Positions 23,327-37,770 of a stretch of DNA of 64,000 nt are shown one piece after another; positions within the stretch are counted from its first letter, which is position 1; the number at the start of each line of letters is the position of its first letter. The position numbers and the translations under genes are program-made. The notes under the pieces are model-generated. The model was not told the origin of the DNA, searched no databases, and was given only the letters and a program-made list of their open reading frames with translations. This DNA is from Mastigamoeba balamuthi (taxonomy: Eukaryota; Evosea; Mastigamoebida; Mastigamoebidae), in assembly GCA_902651635.1 (NCBI GenBank), contig CACRSC010000005.1, positions 1 through 64,000 of the forward strand, read 5' to 3'.

Positions 23327-26085
23327 GCATTGCGCGCCAACAAAATTGCAAAAGAGATATTCCGGCACCAAGTATCTCAGCTCAAGATAATTTGGTTTTT
23401 CACTCTTTGTGAAGTCGATTCCAACAAATGACTTCATGCCAAGGAGTGATGTCTTCATCAGTGAGACATGCACATATGACAACGGCTTGGTTTAATTACA
23501 ATCATGAAGCAGTCATTCATCACTGATTGCATGCAGAGTAAGTATTGTTATCTTGACCCTGCCACTGTTTCTGCAGAGCGTATGGCCCACTGCAGCTGCT
23601 AAGAATACTCAGAAAGCAATACGCATACTGGTTTTCTTACTGTAAAGCCATCTGAGCCTCTTCTGGTAGGTCTTCTCCCCAATTTAATCCTCTTTTACCA
23701 AATATTCAGATGCACTGCCACAGCACGTTAGAAACAATTGATTTTCACCTCTCAATGAGAGATATTAATTGATGCAGAACCCATCTTTTCTGTAGAATCC
23801 AGGGGTAAATGGGTATGCCTCCAAATCACTGTTTTTCTGCTCTCACTCCATGTTTTTAGTCATAAGACCCTCCTCTACTTTTTCAGTACTGCAGGGACAA
23901 GACTACTGGCTGAGGTTCTGGCCATGCCTTAGTCTCTTCATCTGATAAAGGATTTGTGTTCTGTGAAAAGCAACACTAAATGTGGACCTCTGTGGGTTCT
24001 TGACTTTCGAACCACTATCAGGCTCCCTTTGCACTGCCTAGATGAGAAGCTCAAGGAATTCCTCGTCAGTAAAGACAACCTTCTCCAGTTCCAATTCTGA
24101 TACTTCTGGCACCACAGCATGCAATCTGCCTGATGGCACTGAGAAAGAAGCAGAATTGTCATTGGTACCTTCTTGCACAGGCCTGCTGCTTGCAACTGCA
24201 GATGAATTGTTCAGGGAGTAAGAGATACCTATTCTTCTTACCTTCTCAGTGAGAGCTGCAGATGAATCTGTGGGATGGTGCAGGGCAGTCTGACAGTTAT
24301 TCTTATCTTCAGTTACTGTGGTTTTGCAAGGGCCATCAGACCAAGAAGCATCTGTTGCACGGGACTCTCTCTTGAAGTCGTGCTACTTCTTTACAGTGAG
24401 GATAGAGCATCCCACGTGCTTCACAGCAGCACTTGGCCCGAGCTGGGGCCAAGCTCATGGAACTGCAGGAACCACAACTTCTAGTATTATTTTTCTCATT
24501 GTTCCATTTAAAAATGATCTCTGATTTCAAAATCTTCAATTCCAAACGAGTTGTGATACATGACATCAAAAGGAATCACAATTGTCAGATACAAGAATCT
24601 GATACAATTTGCCAATACTACGATTCAGTAACAACATTTCTGGGATAAGGACTTTATCAGAACTGTAGTAGTATTGTCCGGCTCACTCATGTGAACAACT
24701 CGGAAAAAGTGTCTCAGGAAAAAGAAGTCGGCAAAAGTGGTACACAGAATCTGTGAAGCCAAATATCGTATGAATCTGCCTGAGCATCTGTGCTTCATCC
24801 CTGCCATCCACACCTTGAGCCCCGTTCCCAGCTGCTGCACATGCAGGGCTCACGCAGTTGCAGGTGTACCTGGCTGCTCCAATGCTGGCGTGCCTGTACT
24901 CCAGGGGATGGGTTGATTCAGTGGTCCCTCCCTCCAATTGAATCTCTTATAGCAGCACCCCTTCTTCCTCGCTCCCTTCCTTCCTTCCTCCCTTCCACCC
25001 CTCTTCCTAAGGGCTCTCAAGGGCACCAACACAAGGTGGTTCTATATGAAGTTCATTGTTTTTCCTGTTGGTGTGGTGCTGTGCTGTGCTGGAACAGACA
25101 CAGGGGGTATGCGGGAGCCAAGAGTGATAATGTATGGACCCTCGTGATGTCTGTGCATGCGCAACATGGCTGTCATCCAGCGTGGTCCCAGGTGACGTGG
25201 TGGTCTTGATGGGAAGCATCCCCTCTGTAGACTGTGTGATAGGTCAGTGAGTAGGCGATAGGAGGGCAAAAACAAAGGCAAAGAAGCAAAGAGCCCTATT
25301 CCAACTAATGATGTCATTGCCTTACAATCGCGATTCATTACTTCTGAGATTCTGTGTGCCACTTTTGCCAACTTCTTTTTCCTGAGACACTTTTTCCGAG
25401 TGGTTCACTTGAGTGAGCCGGACAATACTAACAAAATGTAGTACTTTAGTCCTAACTTAGCACTAAATTTAGTGCTAAAATTCAGTGCTACATGCACTAC
25501 TTTAGCGGTTAAAGTGTTTAATATGCAGCAATGACTAATTGTTAATAGTATCTGACTGGGATACATTTAAAGAGGCCTTTTTACTCTATGGAAAGGCAGT
25601 CTCGAAGCCACTGAAAGAAACTCTGTTTATGGAGCTTGTTTATCAAGCATGAATCTCCATTGCTGTTTTCGATTGGTGTAAATATTATCTGTTTTTCACT
25701 CATTATTCAGATACTTACACCCAATCTGTACTGATTTCAGGCCAAAGGAGTGCAGTGAAGAACTGATCTCTGAGGAGGAGCAACAAGTTTATCTGAAGCA
25801 CATTCAGTATCATGTCTAGCATCTTCATAAGAACAATCTCAGTGCAGAATTATCTTCAACTGTACCATCTTCCATGAAACTGCAGAACACAAGTTGCATT
25901 ACTTAGATTTCACAGTACGGGTCTCGAAGATGACATGTAGTATCACTATGACTGTATGGTTCAGGCTATAAGCACATAGAAAAAGTGGGTTATAATAAAA
26001 TAGAATCCAAAAGAGATCACCGAAATACCGGGAACTCTGACAGATATGGTTTTTGGCAATTTTTGAGCAATGAAGAAAGTGAGCA
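23327..26085. other. AT-rich intergenic island
   Basis: About 2.7 kb of markedly lower GC than the flanking genes. No convincing coding sequence on either strand. It contains the 758-bp inverted-repeat element described separately, a TTCC microsatellite near 24970-24990, and AT-rich unique sequence on both sides. Confidence 0.55.
24671..25428. mobile_element. MITE-like DNA element with 88-bp terminal inverted repeats and TA target duplication
   Basis: The outer 88 bases, 24671-24758 and 25341-25428, are inverted copies matching at about 82 of 88 positions. Both ends begin GTATTGTCCGGCTCACTCA and share GGAAAAAGTGTCTCAGGAAA. The element is flanked on each side by TA (24669-24670 and 25429-25430), the target duplication of Tc1/mariner-type transposons. 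The 580-bp interior encodes no transposase, so this is a non-autonomous copy. High match between arms suggests fairly recent origin. Confidence 0.8.
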
Positions 26086-26394
26086 GTGTCATCTCACAAA
26101 CTATTCTCGTGGGTTCAATTCGAAGTTGCACTGGGGGCTGCAGTGGGGACTGTGGGACTGGTGGTTTCTGTACTGCTCGCACTGGGGGCTGTTGGGTTCG
26201 GCACAGCTGGTGTGGCGGCAGTATCGCTCACAGCAGTGGTTCAGAGCCCGGCTGTGGTCTCAGGAAGCCTCTTTGCACTGTGCCAGAGCATCAGAGCTGC
26301 TGGTCTGGGCGTGATGGGCACTGCTGTGGCTGGCAGCACTGGGTTGCGAGGATGCAGCTCCACCAATGGACTGGACGAGAAGGAAGGAAACTGA
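26086..26394 (+). CDS. IFI6/IFI27-like (ISG12 family) small membrane protein
   Basis: About 102 aa ending NGLDEKEGN. The hydrophobic Gly/Ala-rich core LALGAVGFGTAGVAAVSLTA, followed by SGSLFALCQSIRAAGLGVMG, is the signature of the Ifi-6-16/IFI27 family, whose animal members sit in mitochondrial or ER membranes and affect apoptosis. A first hydrophobic helix precedes it (AVGTVGLVVSVLLALG). The frame opens at a GTG (26086) just after in-frame stops, and an ATG at 26070 lies in another frame; a short upstream exon is therefore likely and the true start is unresolved. It lies in the AT-rich region but its own composition is GC-rich. Confidence 0.7.
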   Translation: MSSHKLFSWVQFEVALGAAVGTVGLVVSVLLALGAVGFGTAGVAAVSLTAVVQSPAVVSGSLFALCQSIRAAGLGVMGTAVAGSTGLRGCSSTNGLDEKEGN

Positions 26395-26491
26395 GACTGC
26401 ACGCAACCACACATCTCTTTTGTGGCCTAAGACACCAAGCTCTCATAGTGCTTTCCATACACTGCTAGGGGGGAAGGTGTGGAAGTGGCTC

Positions 26492-28049
<1,558 letters not shown>

Positions 28050-28640
28050 TCACCCCTCGCCGCGCAGTGGCTCCTCTGGAGGTGTGGAGCCGAGCGGCAT
28101 CCGCCGTTGGGTTCTCTTCCCCGCCGCGGTTGTACACGAATGCGACACTTGCTCCGGCACTGTGGTCGCGGCTTGGCAGTCGAGGGCGCTGGAGATGGTA
28201 TGCCTTGGACGATCCTCGTCAGTGTCTGCGATGAGAACGATCAATACTCCGCTCTACCAACTGGTGTGTGTGCTCCGAACCTGTGAATCGGGGTCATACT
28301 CGAGGGTGGCGGTCCCCGGTGTTGTTGGTCGGGTTGTGCAAGTACTTCTGCCCAGCAGTCGACCAGCCCCAGAAGCAGCTCGCGCTGGGACTGGGGTTGC
28401 CCTGGTCGACGCCGTCGGTGACGCCGACCAAGACCCACTGGTTCCCCACCAGTCCGCTGACCTCCACCGTCCACCTGCGCGCCAGCTGCCAGGAGACATC
28501 GCATCGAGCATACCGCACCACATGCCCGCAAAAAAAGCAGGCAGCCCCGACTTGTTTCTGAAGAGCACGAAGCCCCGGTTACCGAGAAGCGCTTCCTGGA
28601 GATCGGTGTATTTGCCTTTGCCTCAAAAACCGAGAAAAAA
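28050..28640 (-). pseudogene. SPRY-like domain fragment (tentative)
   Basis: One continuous minus-strand frame reads EALLGNRGFVLFRNKSGLP, then CDVSWQLARRWTVEVSG, GNQWVLVGVTDGVDQGNPSP and FWGWSTAGQKYLHN, which resembles a SPRY/B30.2 beta-sandwich. A GT..AG pair near 28290-28215 could splice to sequence containing SSALDCQAATTVPEQ, typical of the domain's later strands, but the frame is uncertain. No ATG opens the frame, because a stop lies just upstream next to the Rab gene's end. I read it as a broken or partial gene. Confidence 0.35.
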
Positions 28641-28705
28641 AATAAACAACGTCGCAACACGCTCTCTCACGCGGAGGGTGTCCTGCCGCCGAGTCGGTCG
28701 CTCTT

Positions 28706-29946
<1,241 letters not shown>

Positions 29947-30804
29947 GGCTCCCGTCACAGCAGAGGAAAAACGCTCTGAGCAAAAGAGTCGCCCCCGCAA
30001 CACACTCCAGAGAATCCACGTATCTTCGGTGCGTGCACGTCACGGGGAGATATCCGCAGGAACTCGTCGCTGCCGCCGTTCCGGAATCGCACGCGCGGGC
30101 GCCGGGACTGTCGGCCCGCCGCCAGCCGCAGTCGCTGCCCCGTTCCGGAGGGGTGGCGACTCTGGGCCTCTGTGAGACGTCGGTACGGAATTCAACCTGC
30201 GCAGGAGTTCCGATAACGGGTCGAACTCGTTCACTGTGACCTGCCTGTGTAGCACCAATGAATCAGCAAACCGGAGCCACCAGACAGATTGCAGAGACAT
30301 CTTGAAAGTCATTTCAAATTCGAACATACATACTTTTTGCCCCTTTATTTTAGTTACACACTGGATTCACCTGCATCTGTGGCGAACCGTGAATGGATGT
30401 CTACGCCAAAAGAATAACTACCCTCTGAAAACGGCCACTTACAACCCAGTGGGCTACCTTGGCGTCACCTGTTGTAGAATCCAGAAACCGAGCCAAGAGG
30501 GTGGGAGCAGGGTTCGTGGGAGGAGTAGGGGTGGTAGAAGCGGATGCATGGTCATCTCGGGACTGCCAGTCAACCCTCCCGAGAGGTTATTGGAGTTTTA
30601 AAGGTACTGATTTACCTGTCATGGCCTGCCCCGATTTTATTGTGGTGGAAATGACCAATAAATAGCTTTTGCAGTTGGGAGAGTCCAGAAATGTGCGCCT
30701 TTTTGGATTCGAGGTCTATGAGTGACACATTTATGAAATCCGGTGGGAAAATTCCAGATATCGAATCCCAAAAGCGAAGATGCAGATACTTTTATGGCTA
30801 CTAT
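29947..30804. other. Spacer between the Rab gene and the LTR element
   Basis: GC-rich and promoter-like up to about 30.2 kb (upstream of the leftward Rab gene), then AT-richer to 30.8 kb. Open frames are short and unrecognised. Confidence 0.45.
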
Positions 30805-30979
30805 TGTCGGGATATCAAGCCCTGATACTCCAGATATCCCTCCCCTGGAGATTCCCTCAGGCGGTTGATGGCGTGGCATTGACGCCATCAACCGCCAACA
30901 CCCGAATGACCTCCTCCTCACTCGCAGCAGAATCATAACAAAGCTCCCGTCCCACCACACAAAGGCCTATATCACCACA
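30805..30979 (+). repeat. Left LTR of the Ty3/gypsy-type fossil
   Basis: 175 bp, TG...CA termini. Includes an inner inverted repeat GGCGGTTGATGGCG / CGCCATCAACCGCC around the word TGGCATTGACGCC. The second copy at 33089-33224 shares both ends. Confidence 0.85.
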
Positions 30980-33088
30980 GTGAATTCACTGGGTATTGGG
31001 ACGTTTGCCCACCCAGCAGTTCATTTTCCTGGCGCGGACGTCCCCCGCAGTTTTATCCGTTAAACCCCGTTAGTGCACCTCTGGCCGTTCGCTAGGTGTG
31101 CCCCCCCCGTACCGGACTTCCTCTCCCGCGCCATCATGACCTCCGATCTCTGTCTCCCCATACTCCAGCAGCTCAATCTCCATGCCATTTGGACATGGGC
31201 CGAGACCATGCGACGCCAGCTCATCACCTTTGGCAACGCTGACCTGGATATCCGCCGGTTCCTCGACTCCGACGTTATTGAAGCCGCGAGTGCCCTCGCC
31301 GACCGCGGTGGCGCTCCCTTCCCGACGACGTTCGAAGAGGCTGTCTCTCTCCTCTTCGCAGTGACTCGCCCCCCAGCTGGGCGCATGAACCTCATCGCAG
31401 CGTTCCTCCGCGGCCTGCTTTGGCGGCGTCCAGCCCATCCCGGGGGCCGTGCCCTGACAGCAAGCCTCCTTTTGCACAACGCACAGTTTCGGCATGTGTG
31501 CAAGGTCGTGAACTTATCCCCAGACCACGCTGGCCCCTTCTACATCGACACGCTCGACACTGGGATACGGTCCCGCCTGCACGACTTCCTGGCCGTGAAC
31601 CCCCCGGCCGTCACCCCATGGGAGACGATCTGCTCTGCTGCCCTCGACGTCGTGAACAGGCTCGACACCGCAGCAGACTACAGCATGCCCGATCCCTGCG
31701 ATCGTCTGCGGGCACCTACTCGTCCAGCCCCTATGCACCCAGTACCCGTCTCTGCACAGCGCCAGCGCTGTCTCACTGAGCGCCTCTGCTTTACCTGCCA
31801 GCAGCCTGGCCACACGTCCAGGGACTGTCCCGTGAAGGTTGAGCACCCACGCTCCTTCACGCCGCCCTGGGCCCCCCCTCGCCCGGTCCCAAGTGCCCTT
31901 GGTCCCCCTGCCGGCGCACCACCTGATCGACGGCCCCCGAGCACGCCGCAACCCTACCGTCAGCATCTCCCATCGACGGTACCCCGAACTTCGACCCCAG
32001 TTGGCCCGCAGCACCCGGTGGCCGCCGTCTCAACCGCTGCAGCATATCCTCAGTGTTCGCGGCGTGCGCCACAGCACTTCACACCAGACAGATGTCCATG
32101 TCATCGTGCCAGCAGCCCCCCATGTTCCCGATCCCGCAGCTCCTCCCACGGTGTCCCCCATCGATGCTGCCTCCTCCCAGGATGGGGCCCTCGTCCAGGT
32201 CATCACGTCCCCAGGGCCTGCCACCACTGAGGCCTACCAGGCGGCCAGCACACGCTTGGACTTCACCGCTATGCTGGCGTCTGGAGCCCACGTGGCATGT
32301 CTCGCAGACACCAGTGCATTTTGCAGTATTGTGCACCGCAGCTACGCGGCCCGGCTTCCTGTGCCCACGTCCCTGTCTGCTCGCGCGCACATCTGCGTCG
32401 GCAATGGGCAACGAGTCACTGTTCTCGGTGAGCTCTCTCTCCCACTGCACCTGACGCCCAATGCACTGCTGCGCCCCTGCCGCCTCCTTGTCACCGACAC
32501 TGTGCCCGTCGGCGACTTCATCCTCATGGGGTTGCCCGATCTCCACGGCTTCCTCATCGACCTACGTGCACATCCACCGGCACTGGTCTTCCAACAGCCA
32601 CCCACGTTCGATCTCAGCTCCGACCCCGTCGACCTGCCTGAGGTAGCCCTGCTTCGCAACCCGACCGACAACACTCCAGACAAATTGACCAGTGCCGTCG
32701 TCCTCGGTTCCCACCTCAACCACGAGCAGTGTTGTCGCCTCCGGCTCGTCCTGCGCTCCCATGCAGCGGCATTCTCGCCGATCAATGATCATCCATCGTC
32801 GGCCTTCGTCCCGCTGTGCCTTCGCCTGTGCCCTGGTGCCCGGCCATCGTATCAGCAGCCCCGCCGACTCTTCGGTCCTCGTGCCGAGTTTGCCCGTACC
32901 GAGCTTGACCAGATGCTGTCCCTCAACGTCTTCGAGCCCAGTGCCTCCCCCTGGGCCGCGCCCATTCACGTCACAACAAAAAAGAACGGCAAGTTCCGCC
33001 TGTGCATGGACTACATGCTGACGTCACACCGGCCCTACCCCCACCTCACCCAGCACTCAAGGGGAATGGAACCCTTAGAGTGGGGTAG

Positions 33089-33224
33089 TGTCGGGATATC
33101 AAGCCCTGATACTCCAGATATCCCTCCCCTGGAGATTCCCTCAGGCGGTTGATGGCGTGGCATTGACGCCATCAACCGCCAACACCCGAATGACCCCCAC
33201 CACACAAAGGCCTATATCACCACA
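33089..33224 (+). repeat. Right LTR of the Ty3/gypsy-type fossil
   Basis: 136 bp, same ends and same internal inverted repeat as the left copy but shorter by about 40 bp. Confidence 0.85.
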
Positions 33225-33530
33225 CTATGATAGTTGTTGTCTAAGGAGAGGCAAAACTCACCAAGAATGTGTGAGAAATACATGAGGGTGTGTTACTACA
33301 ATTCAGGGTGAGTACAGTGAGTGTTATGAAGTCGTGAGAGAGTACTCAGTGAGTTCCTTAGACTTAGTGTGCTGGGCACACCTCACCACGTTCTCCTTGA
33401 CATCAAACTCGAAGTGGAAGTGCTTTGTGATGTGGCCTTCAAGTCCCTTGATAGTGATGACAGGAATGCCCTTGATAGAGAGGGGATCCAACTTCGTAAC
33501 TTGGGTATCCTTTACACTGGAGAATCAAAG

Positions 33531-35743
33531 TCAGAAAGAAACTTGAAACTGAGAGTGGTACCTTTCCAGAGCTGTGATCACCTGTTCTGGAGTGCAAATC
33601 ACCTGTTCCACATTGCCTTGACGAAGTCTCTGCTTAGCAACCCCAAAGTGACCATCACAGACTGAATGACCATGATGAGGACCATAGAGGTCAAAGGTTA
33701 CCTTCACCTGTCTCCTTAAGTCTTTGGAGATGTCTCCCTTTTCTTGCCCAGTGAGAGAGGGTTGGGAATTGAAGCATACCTGGAGACAGAGAAGGAAGTG
33801 AATAATGTTGGTCACCTTGAAACCGTCATCTATCCAGAAATGGACTGCCTTGAGCCGCATTCTTGTGGCCTTGGCTTTGATCTCGTCCCAGAGTGTGTTG
33901 ATGCCCATCTTTGTGAACCTCCTGTCGTGAGGAGCTTGAGCCCAGAAGTCGAAGGATTGATTTCTCTGCTGTTGCTGAGTGTCAGCATTGCTATAACCCA
34001 TTGGTATACTCTGTGGCCATGAAACGAAGTGAGAATCAAGATCTCCTTGAAGCTCTTCAGCCTCCTCTCGTTCTTCAGACTCTGCCTCTCTTTGCTCAAA
34101 TTCGACCTGGGCCTCTCTCTTGGGGGAAACTGAGAGATAATGATGAGAACACTGTACCTGTTTCCTCTGGGCAAGGCTGAGAGTTGATTATGCAATTCCT
34201 GTTTGTCTCGAAATCTCTGCCAGGGTCTCTCCTTGAAAGAGGGTGAGTGCCGCTTTAGCCTTTTCATCCTGGCTCACACTGTCCCCTAGAGAGTGAAACA
34301 GAGGGGCTAGGTCGTAGCCAGTTGTGAATCGAAAGTGCTGACAGATGAGCTGGGCTGATTTGAGTTGTAGTGAAGAGAAACCACACACCTGAAGGAGCAG
34401 TTCGGGGTCCCCCCTGCTGGGCTTGTTGATAAGCTCAGTGGCTTCGTGAAGGATTGAATTCAAGGAGGAACTCTTCAGCTCTGCCAGAGGCTTGAGGCTT
34501 GCCCCTCTCTGGAATGATTGTCAGACGAGTCCATGCAGGGGAGATACCTTGCTCTGTTCTGGGGACATTTCAGATAGCTTGGGTGATCTCTTCTTGTAAG
34601 TCAGTCGTTTTTGAGAGCAAGTCGAGGAGGGTCCTGGAAATAAGGTGCTGTGACACTCCTGAGGGATCTCTTCGTTTTCCAGGGGCCAGTGTGCCTCCTG
34701 GTGCGAGCTGTCCTGGAGGCACAAGCAGCCTTCACCTTGTAGCCCTTTTTCTGGGGTGGCATCTGTTTTTTGGATCTCGTCTGTAGCAAAAATGGGAAAC
34801 GTGCTAATTTTACGATACTTATGAGAACATAATGACTCACGATATTATTATCGTAAATCCAATGATTTTCCCACTCTGGTTGAGGAGGAGATCTAATTTT
34901 ATTCTCCCCTGTCCCCTTCACGGTGTGGTTCACTCTCCCCTCTGCGCGCAAAACCAGTGTGTACCCCGTATTGGCCATGTAGTAGAGTCCCCGCACCGGT
35001 GGTGGCAGCATTGGAGGTGTTTGGAATGGTTTGCAGCAAGCTTGGTCTCACCTTGAGGTTGCAGATGAAAATGATCTCCTGGTTTTCAAATCTGGGGGAA
35101 TGTAGGCGGAAAAGAGTTGGAGAGCCAAATTTTGCCGTCCGATGCTCTAAATGACGTCATTTCAGTGCGCAAACTCAGATCATGTCATTGTTCATCACTT
35201 TCCTGGAAAGCTCACCGTTCTCACTCTCCAGCTTAGAGGTGGTGAATTATTGGTCACCTCTCCATACTTCCTCAACAGAGAATAATCGGGGCAGGCCATG
35301 CCAGTTCCTTCCCCTCTGAAGAGAAGTCCGTGAACATAATGACCATGTTCCCCTCGAATCTGAAGCAGTAGTTGATCCCAGTGCTGACAGACCTGCTTGT
35401 GGATCTCATCATTGGAGATCTGGACAATATAGTTCCAACCACTTTGAACAGAAGCAACCTCATCAAACAGCTCCTTGAACTGCGACAGGCACTGACTGGA
35501 TGTGTCTTCACTTTGTTTGTTTGGATCAGAGAAAGAAGCTGAGTGCATGACAACCTTGGATCCCATGGTGTTCAGGATTTTCTTTTCCTTTTGTGCAGCA
35601 TCAGCATGAACTCTGTTGACTGTGCATTTCATAAGGCTAAAGAGACGTGCAGTCAGTATGAGTCTCTGGCAATCCCTTACATCTTGCTGTAAGTATGAAG
35701 TGGCACAGAAGAAATTGTCTGGGCATCTTTTTTTCAATATCAA
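33531..35743 (-). mobile_element. DNA transposon remnant encoding a DDE-type transposase-like protein
   Basis: Several minus-strand coding pieces in an AT-richer stretch. One carries AVHFWIDDGFKVTNIIHFLL followed, after a probable intron, by VTFDLYGPHHGHSVCDGHFG and VAKQRLRQG. The pairing 'h-W-x-D-x-G...' with 'HHGxxxCDxHFGxxK' is typical of the catalytic core of a large, poorly named group of eukaryotic DDE transposases. Upstream pieces: FTTGYDLAPLFHSLGDSV with EISRQTGIA (helix-turn-helix-like), a basic N-terminal piece starting MPPQKKGYKVKAACASRTAR, and a 182-aa frame (35743-35195) with SGWNYIVQISNDEIHKQVCQ. No terminal inverted repeats were found by eye. Likely an inactive copy. Confidence 0.55.
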
Positions 35744-36243
35744 TTAGTTTGCGCCCCAATCAGGACCTCTGCATGCATCTGTGAGTGATTCGGAATTGAA
35801 GAGTACAAACATGATCGAGTGTGTCCTGGTTGAAGATTCTTAGAGGCTTGCTTGAGGCACTAAGTGTTTTTCTGGTAAAGGACTTAAGCTGCCGGACCTG
35901 GATGAGAGGGCCTTTCTTTCTGGGACCGTTGCAGAGGCAACAATCTTGGATACGAAGGCCGGGATTACTCTCTTATATGCTGATACAACAAGGAGGTTAA
36001 GGAAATGGGTTATGTCCTGGCCCTCGGTGCTGATCCTCTCTGGTTCTGGGCATGACTGAAGGCTCCAGCTCATTGTCCTGGCTGAGATCAAGTGGCTTGG
36101 CTTTGATTACATCCCTCTTGATTTCTGAGTGTGTGCGTTTTTGGAACTGCAAGTCATCCCTCCACAAGAGAATGAGTGCAACAGAACTACAGTGTACTGC
36201 AAGTATGTATTTTTTGCTTGCCAAATGCAGAACAGATTTTTAT

Positions 36244-37491
36244 TTATTCACTTATTTCCTCATTGTGAGTGGTCTTGTTATCCTGAGGGCTTACCATGCT
36301 CCTTGCAGCACACAGTCTTCGATAACTGACCAATCCAAGAGCAAGTCCAGGGAGTGTGATAACAGACATTACAACACTGAGTGCAGCATATACCTTAAGA
36401 AGAATATAGAAATGCTGAGGATTCTCAGATCGTATGACGAAATGGACCAGACAAATCAGAAACCACAAACAGCAAACTGACTCGTGAGCAATTAGTATCC
36501 AGAGATATCTTCTCTTTTTGACTGAGACAAGAGCGGCAATCGATGTTACCAGCCCTACAATGCACAGAAAGAAGAATGGCATAGACAGAATTGATCCATC
36601 TGGGCATGGTCCACTGCTAATGCCGATGAGAATGAATAGGAAGATTTGAATTGATAATATGCGACGCAGCAGGTACAGAGGCCACTCTTTTTTCTCCTTT
36701 CGGGTCAGCAAGCACGAAATAAGACACACTCCTGAGCATACAGTTGCGATTCCCAATCCAATTCCTACAGCGATGCTCCATTGTACCCCTTCGGGAATAT
36801 CACCTTCCTCAACTGGTTGCGATGAATCAGAAGCAAGTCCCACTTGTAGATCTGAATCCGCCGAGTGTCCAAGAGTAATGTAGCCAAAGTTCCAGACTGA
36901 ACGTGTCGAGGGATGCAATAGTCTTATTCTGTCACCGAAACAGTAGTATCTTGGCAGGCGATCTGAGATTATTCCTGAGCTTCCTTTGCGCACTTGAACG
37001 ATTATTCCAAGTCCTGAACGTGAGACACACTCGGTTCTATTGCACGAGGCTACAATGACATTTAGAGTCAAACAGGGTACACCGGATGGCTCCCCTGATT
37101 GTGTCCTCTTCGGAGAACTGGCTTGTGTGTTTCCATAGAGGGTCTGGGGGGCATGTCTATTGAGTTCATGGCTTGAGGACAATGCCGAGTTCCTGCTCCA
37201 TTTTTGGCTACCGGGCCATTCGAGAGTATTGCACTCAACCAAAAGAGCCCGCCTGGCAGAATACCTGTCGAACAGGGTTATGGGGGCATCGCTGACGTTG
37301 GCGTGGGCCCCGCGAGCTGTGCTGGACTGCCCTAGGGTCACTGCGAGTAACATTGTGACGGAGTCGCTGCCCGAGTACCACACCCCCGTTAGGTCCGAGG
37401 CGTGGAGGCACCGACGAGGCCGCAGGGCCAACGAACAGCACGCCAATGAGACCGCCGAGGCAAACCACAGCGCCTGAGTGAGAGTGCACAT
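36244..37491 (-). CDS. Orphan receptor-like membrane protein, single exon
   Basis: 415 aa, no family recognised. A signal peptide is visible (residues 1-22, QALWFASAVSLACCSLAL), then an ectodomain of about 215 residues with eight or so Cys, NVS and NRT glycosylation sites. Five hydrophobic spans follow at about 239-262 (IAVGIGLGIATVCSGVCLIS), 277-293, 301-324 (MPFFFLCIVGLVTSIAALVS), 329-352 and 362-388, and a short cytoplasmic tail ending HNEEISE. The gene has no intron and its composition is more AT-rich than most neighbours, like the spacer it lies in. Five spans after a large extracellular part suggests a surface receptor or adhesion protein; this is inference only. Confidence 0.7.
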   Translation of the reverse strand: MCTLTQALWFASAVSLACCSLALRPRRCLHASDLTGVWYSGSDSVTMLLAVTLGQSSTARGAHANVSDAPITLFDRYSARRALLVECNTLEWPGSQKWSRNSALSSSHELNRHAPQTLYGNTQASSPKRTQSGEPSGVPCLTLNVIVASCNRTECVSRSGLGIIVQVRKGSSGIISDRLPRYYCFGDRIRLLHPSTRSVWNFGYITLGHSADSDLQVGLASDSSQPVEEGDIPEGVQWSIAVGIGLGIATVCSGVCLISCLLTRKEKKEWPLYLLRRILSIQIFLFILIGISSGPCPDGSILSMPFFFLCIVGLVTSIAALVSVKKRRYLWILIAHESVCCLWFLICLVHFVIRSENPQHFYILLKVYAALSVVMSVITLPGLALGLVSYRRLCAARSMVSPQDNKTTHNEEISE

Positions 37492-37770
37492 GGGCGGTGT
37501 TTTGTGCTGGCTGTAGCGAGGCCAATGAATAATGTTCTGGAAAACCGAAACGGCAGATACTCAGGCGGACCGGACCAATGCAACACGCAAAATGATCTGG
37601 AAAACTCCCGAATAGGTGTGCATGAACGTCACAGCCCGGACAAGCATTGGCCAGGTTCAAAAGCACGGTGCCGGGCTCTTCTTACAAGACACTCAGGTAG
37701 CCCACTCAGCAGAGACCGAAACATACGGAACACAGAAACGGTGGGTAGCCCTCAGTTGTTAACCCCGAGG

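Larger units (their letters stand above)
30805..33224 (+). mobile_element. Ty3/gypsy-type LTR retrotransposon fossil
   Basis: Bounded by two direct repeats, both beginning TGTCGGGATATCAAG and ending TATATCACCACA: left LTR 30805-30979 (175 bp) and right LTR 33089-33224 (136 bp, lacking an internal block of about 40 bp). CTAT flanks both outer ends, a likely target duplication. The interior holds a gag region (from about 31.1 kb) with a CCHC zinc knuckle (CFTCQQPGHTSRDCPV), then a protease-type region and the opening of reverse transcriptase (KKNGKFRLCMDY). The interior is far shorter than a full element, so the copy is broken; the near identity of the shared LTR parts suggests a young insertion. 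Confidence 0.85.
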
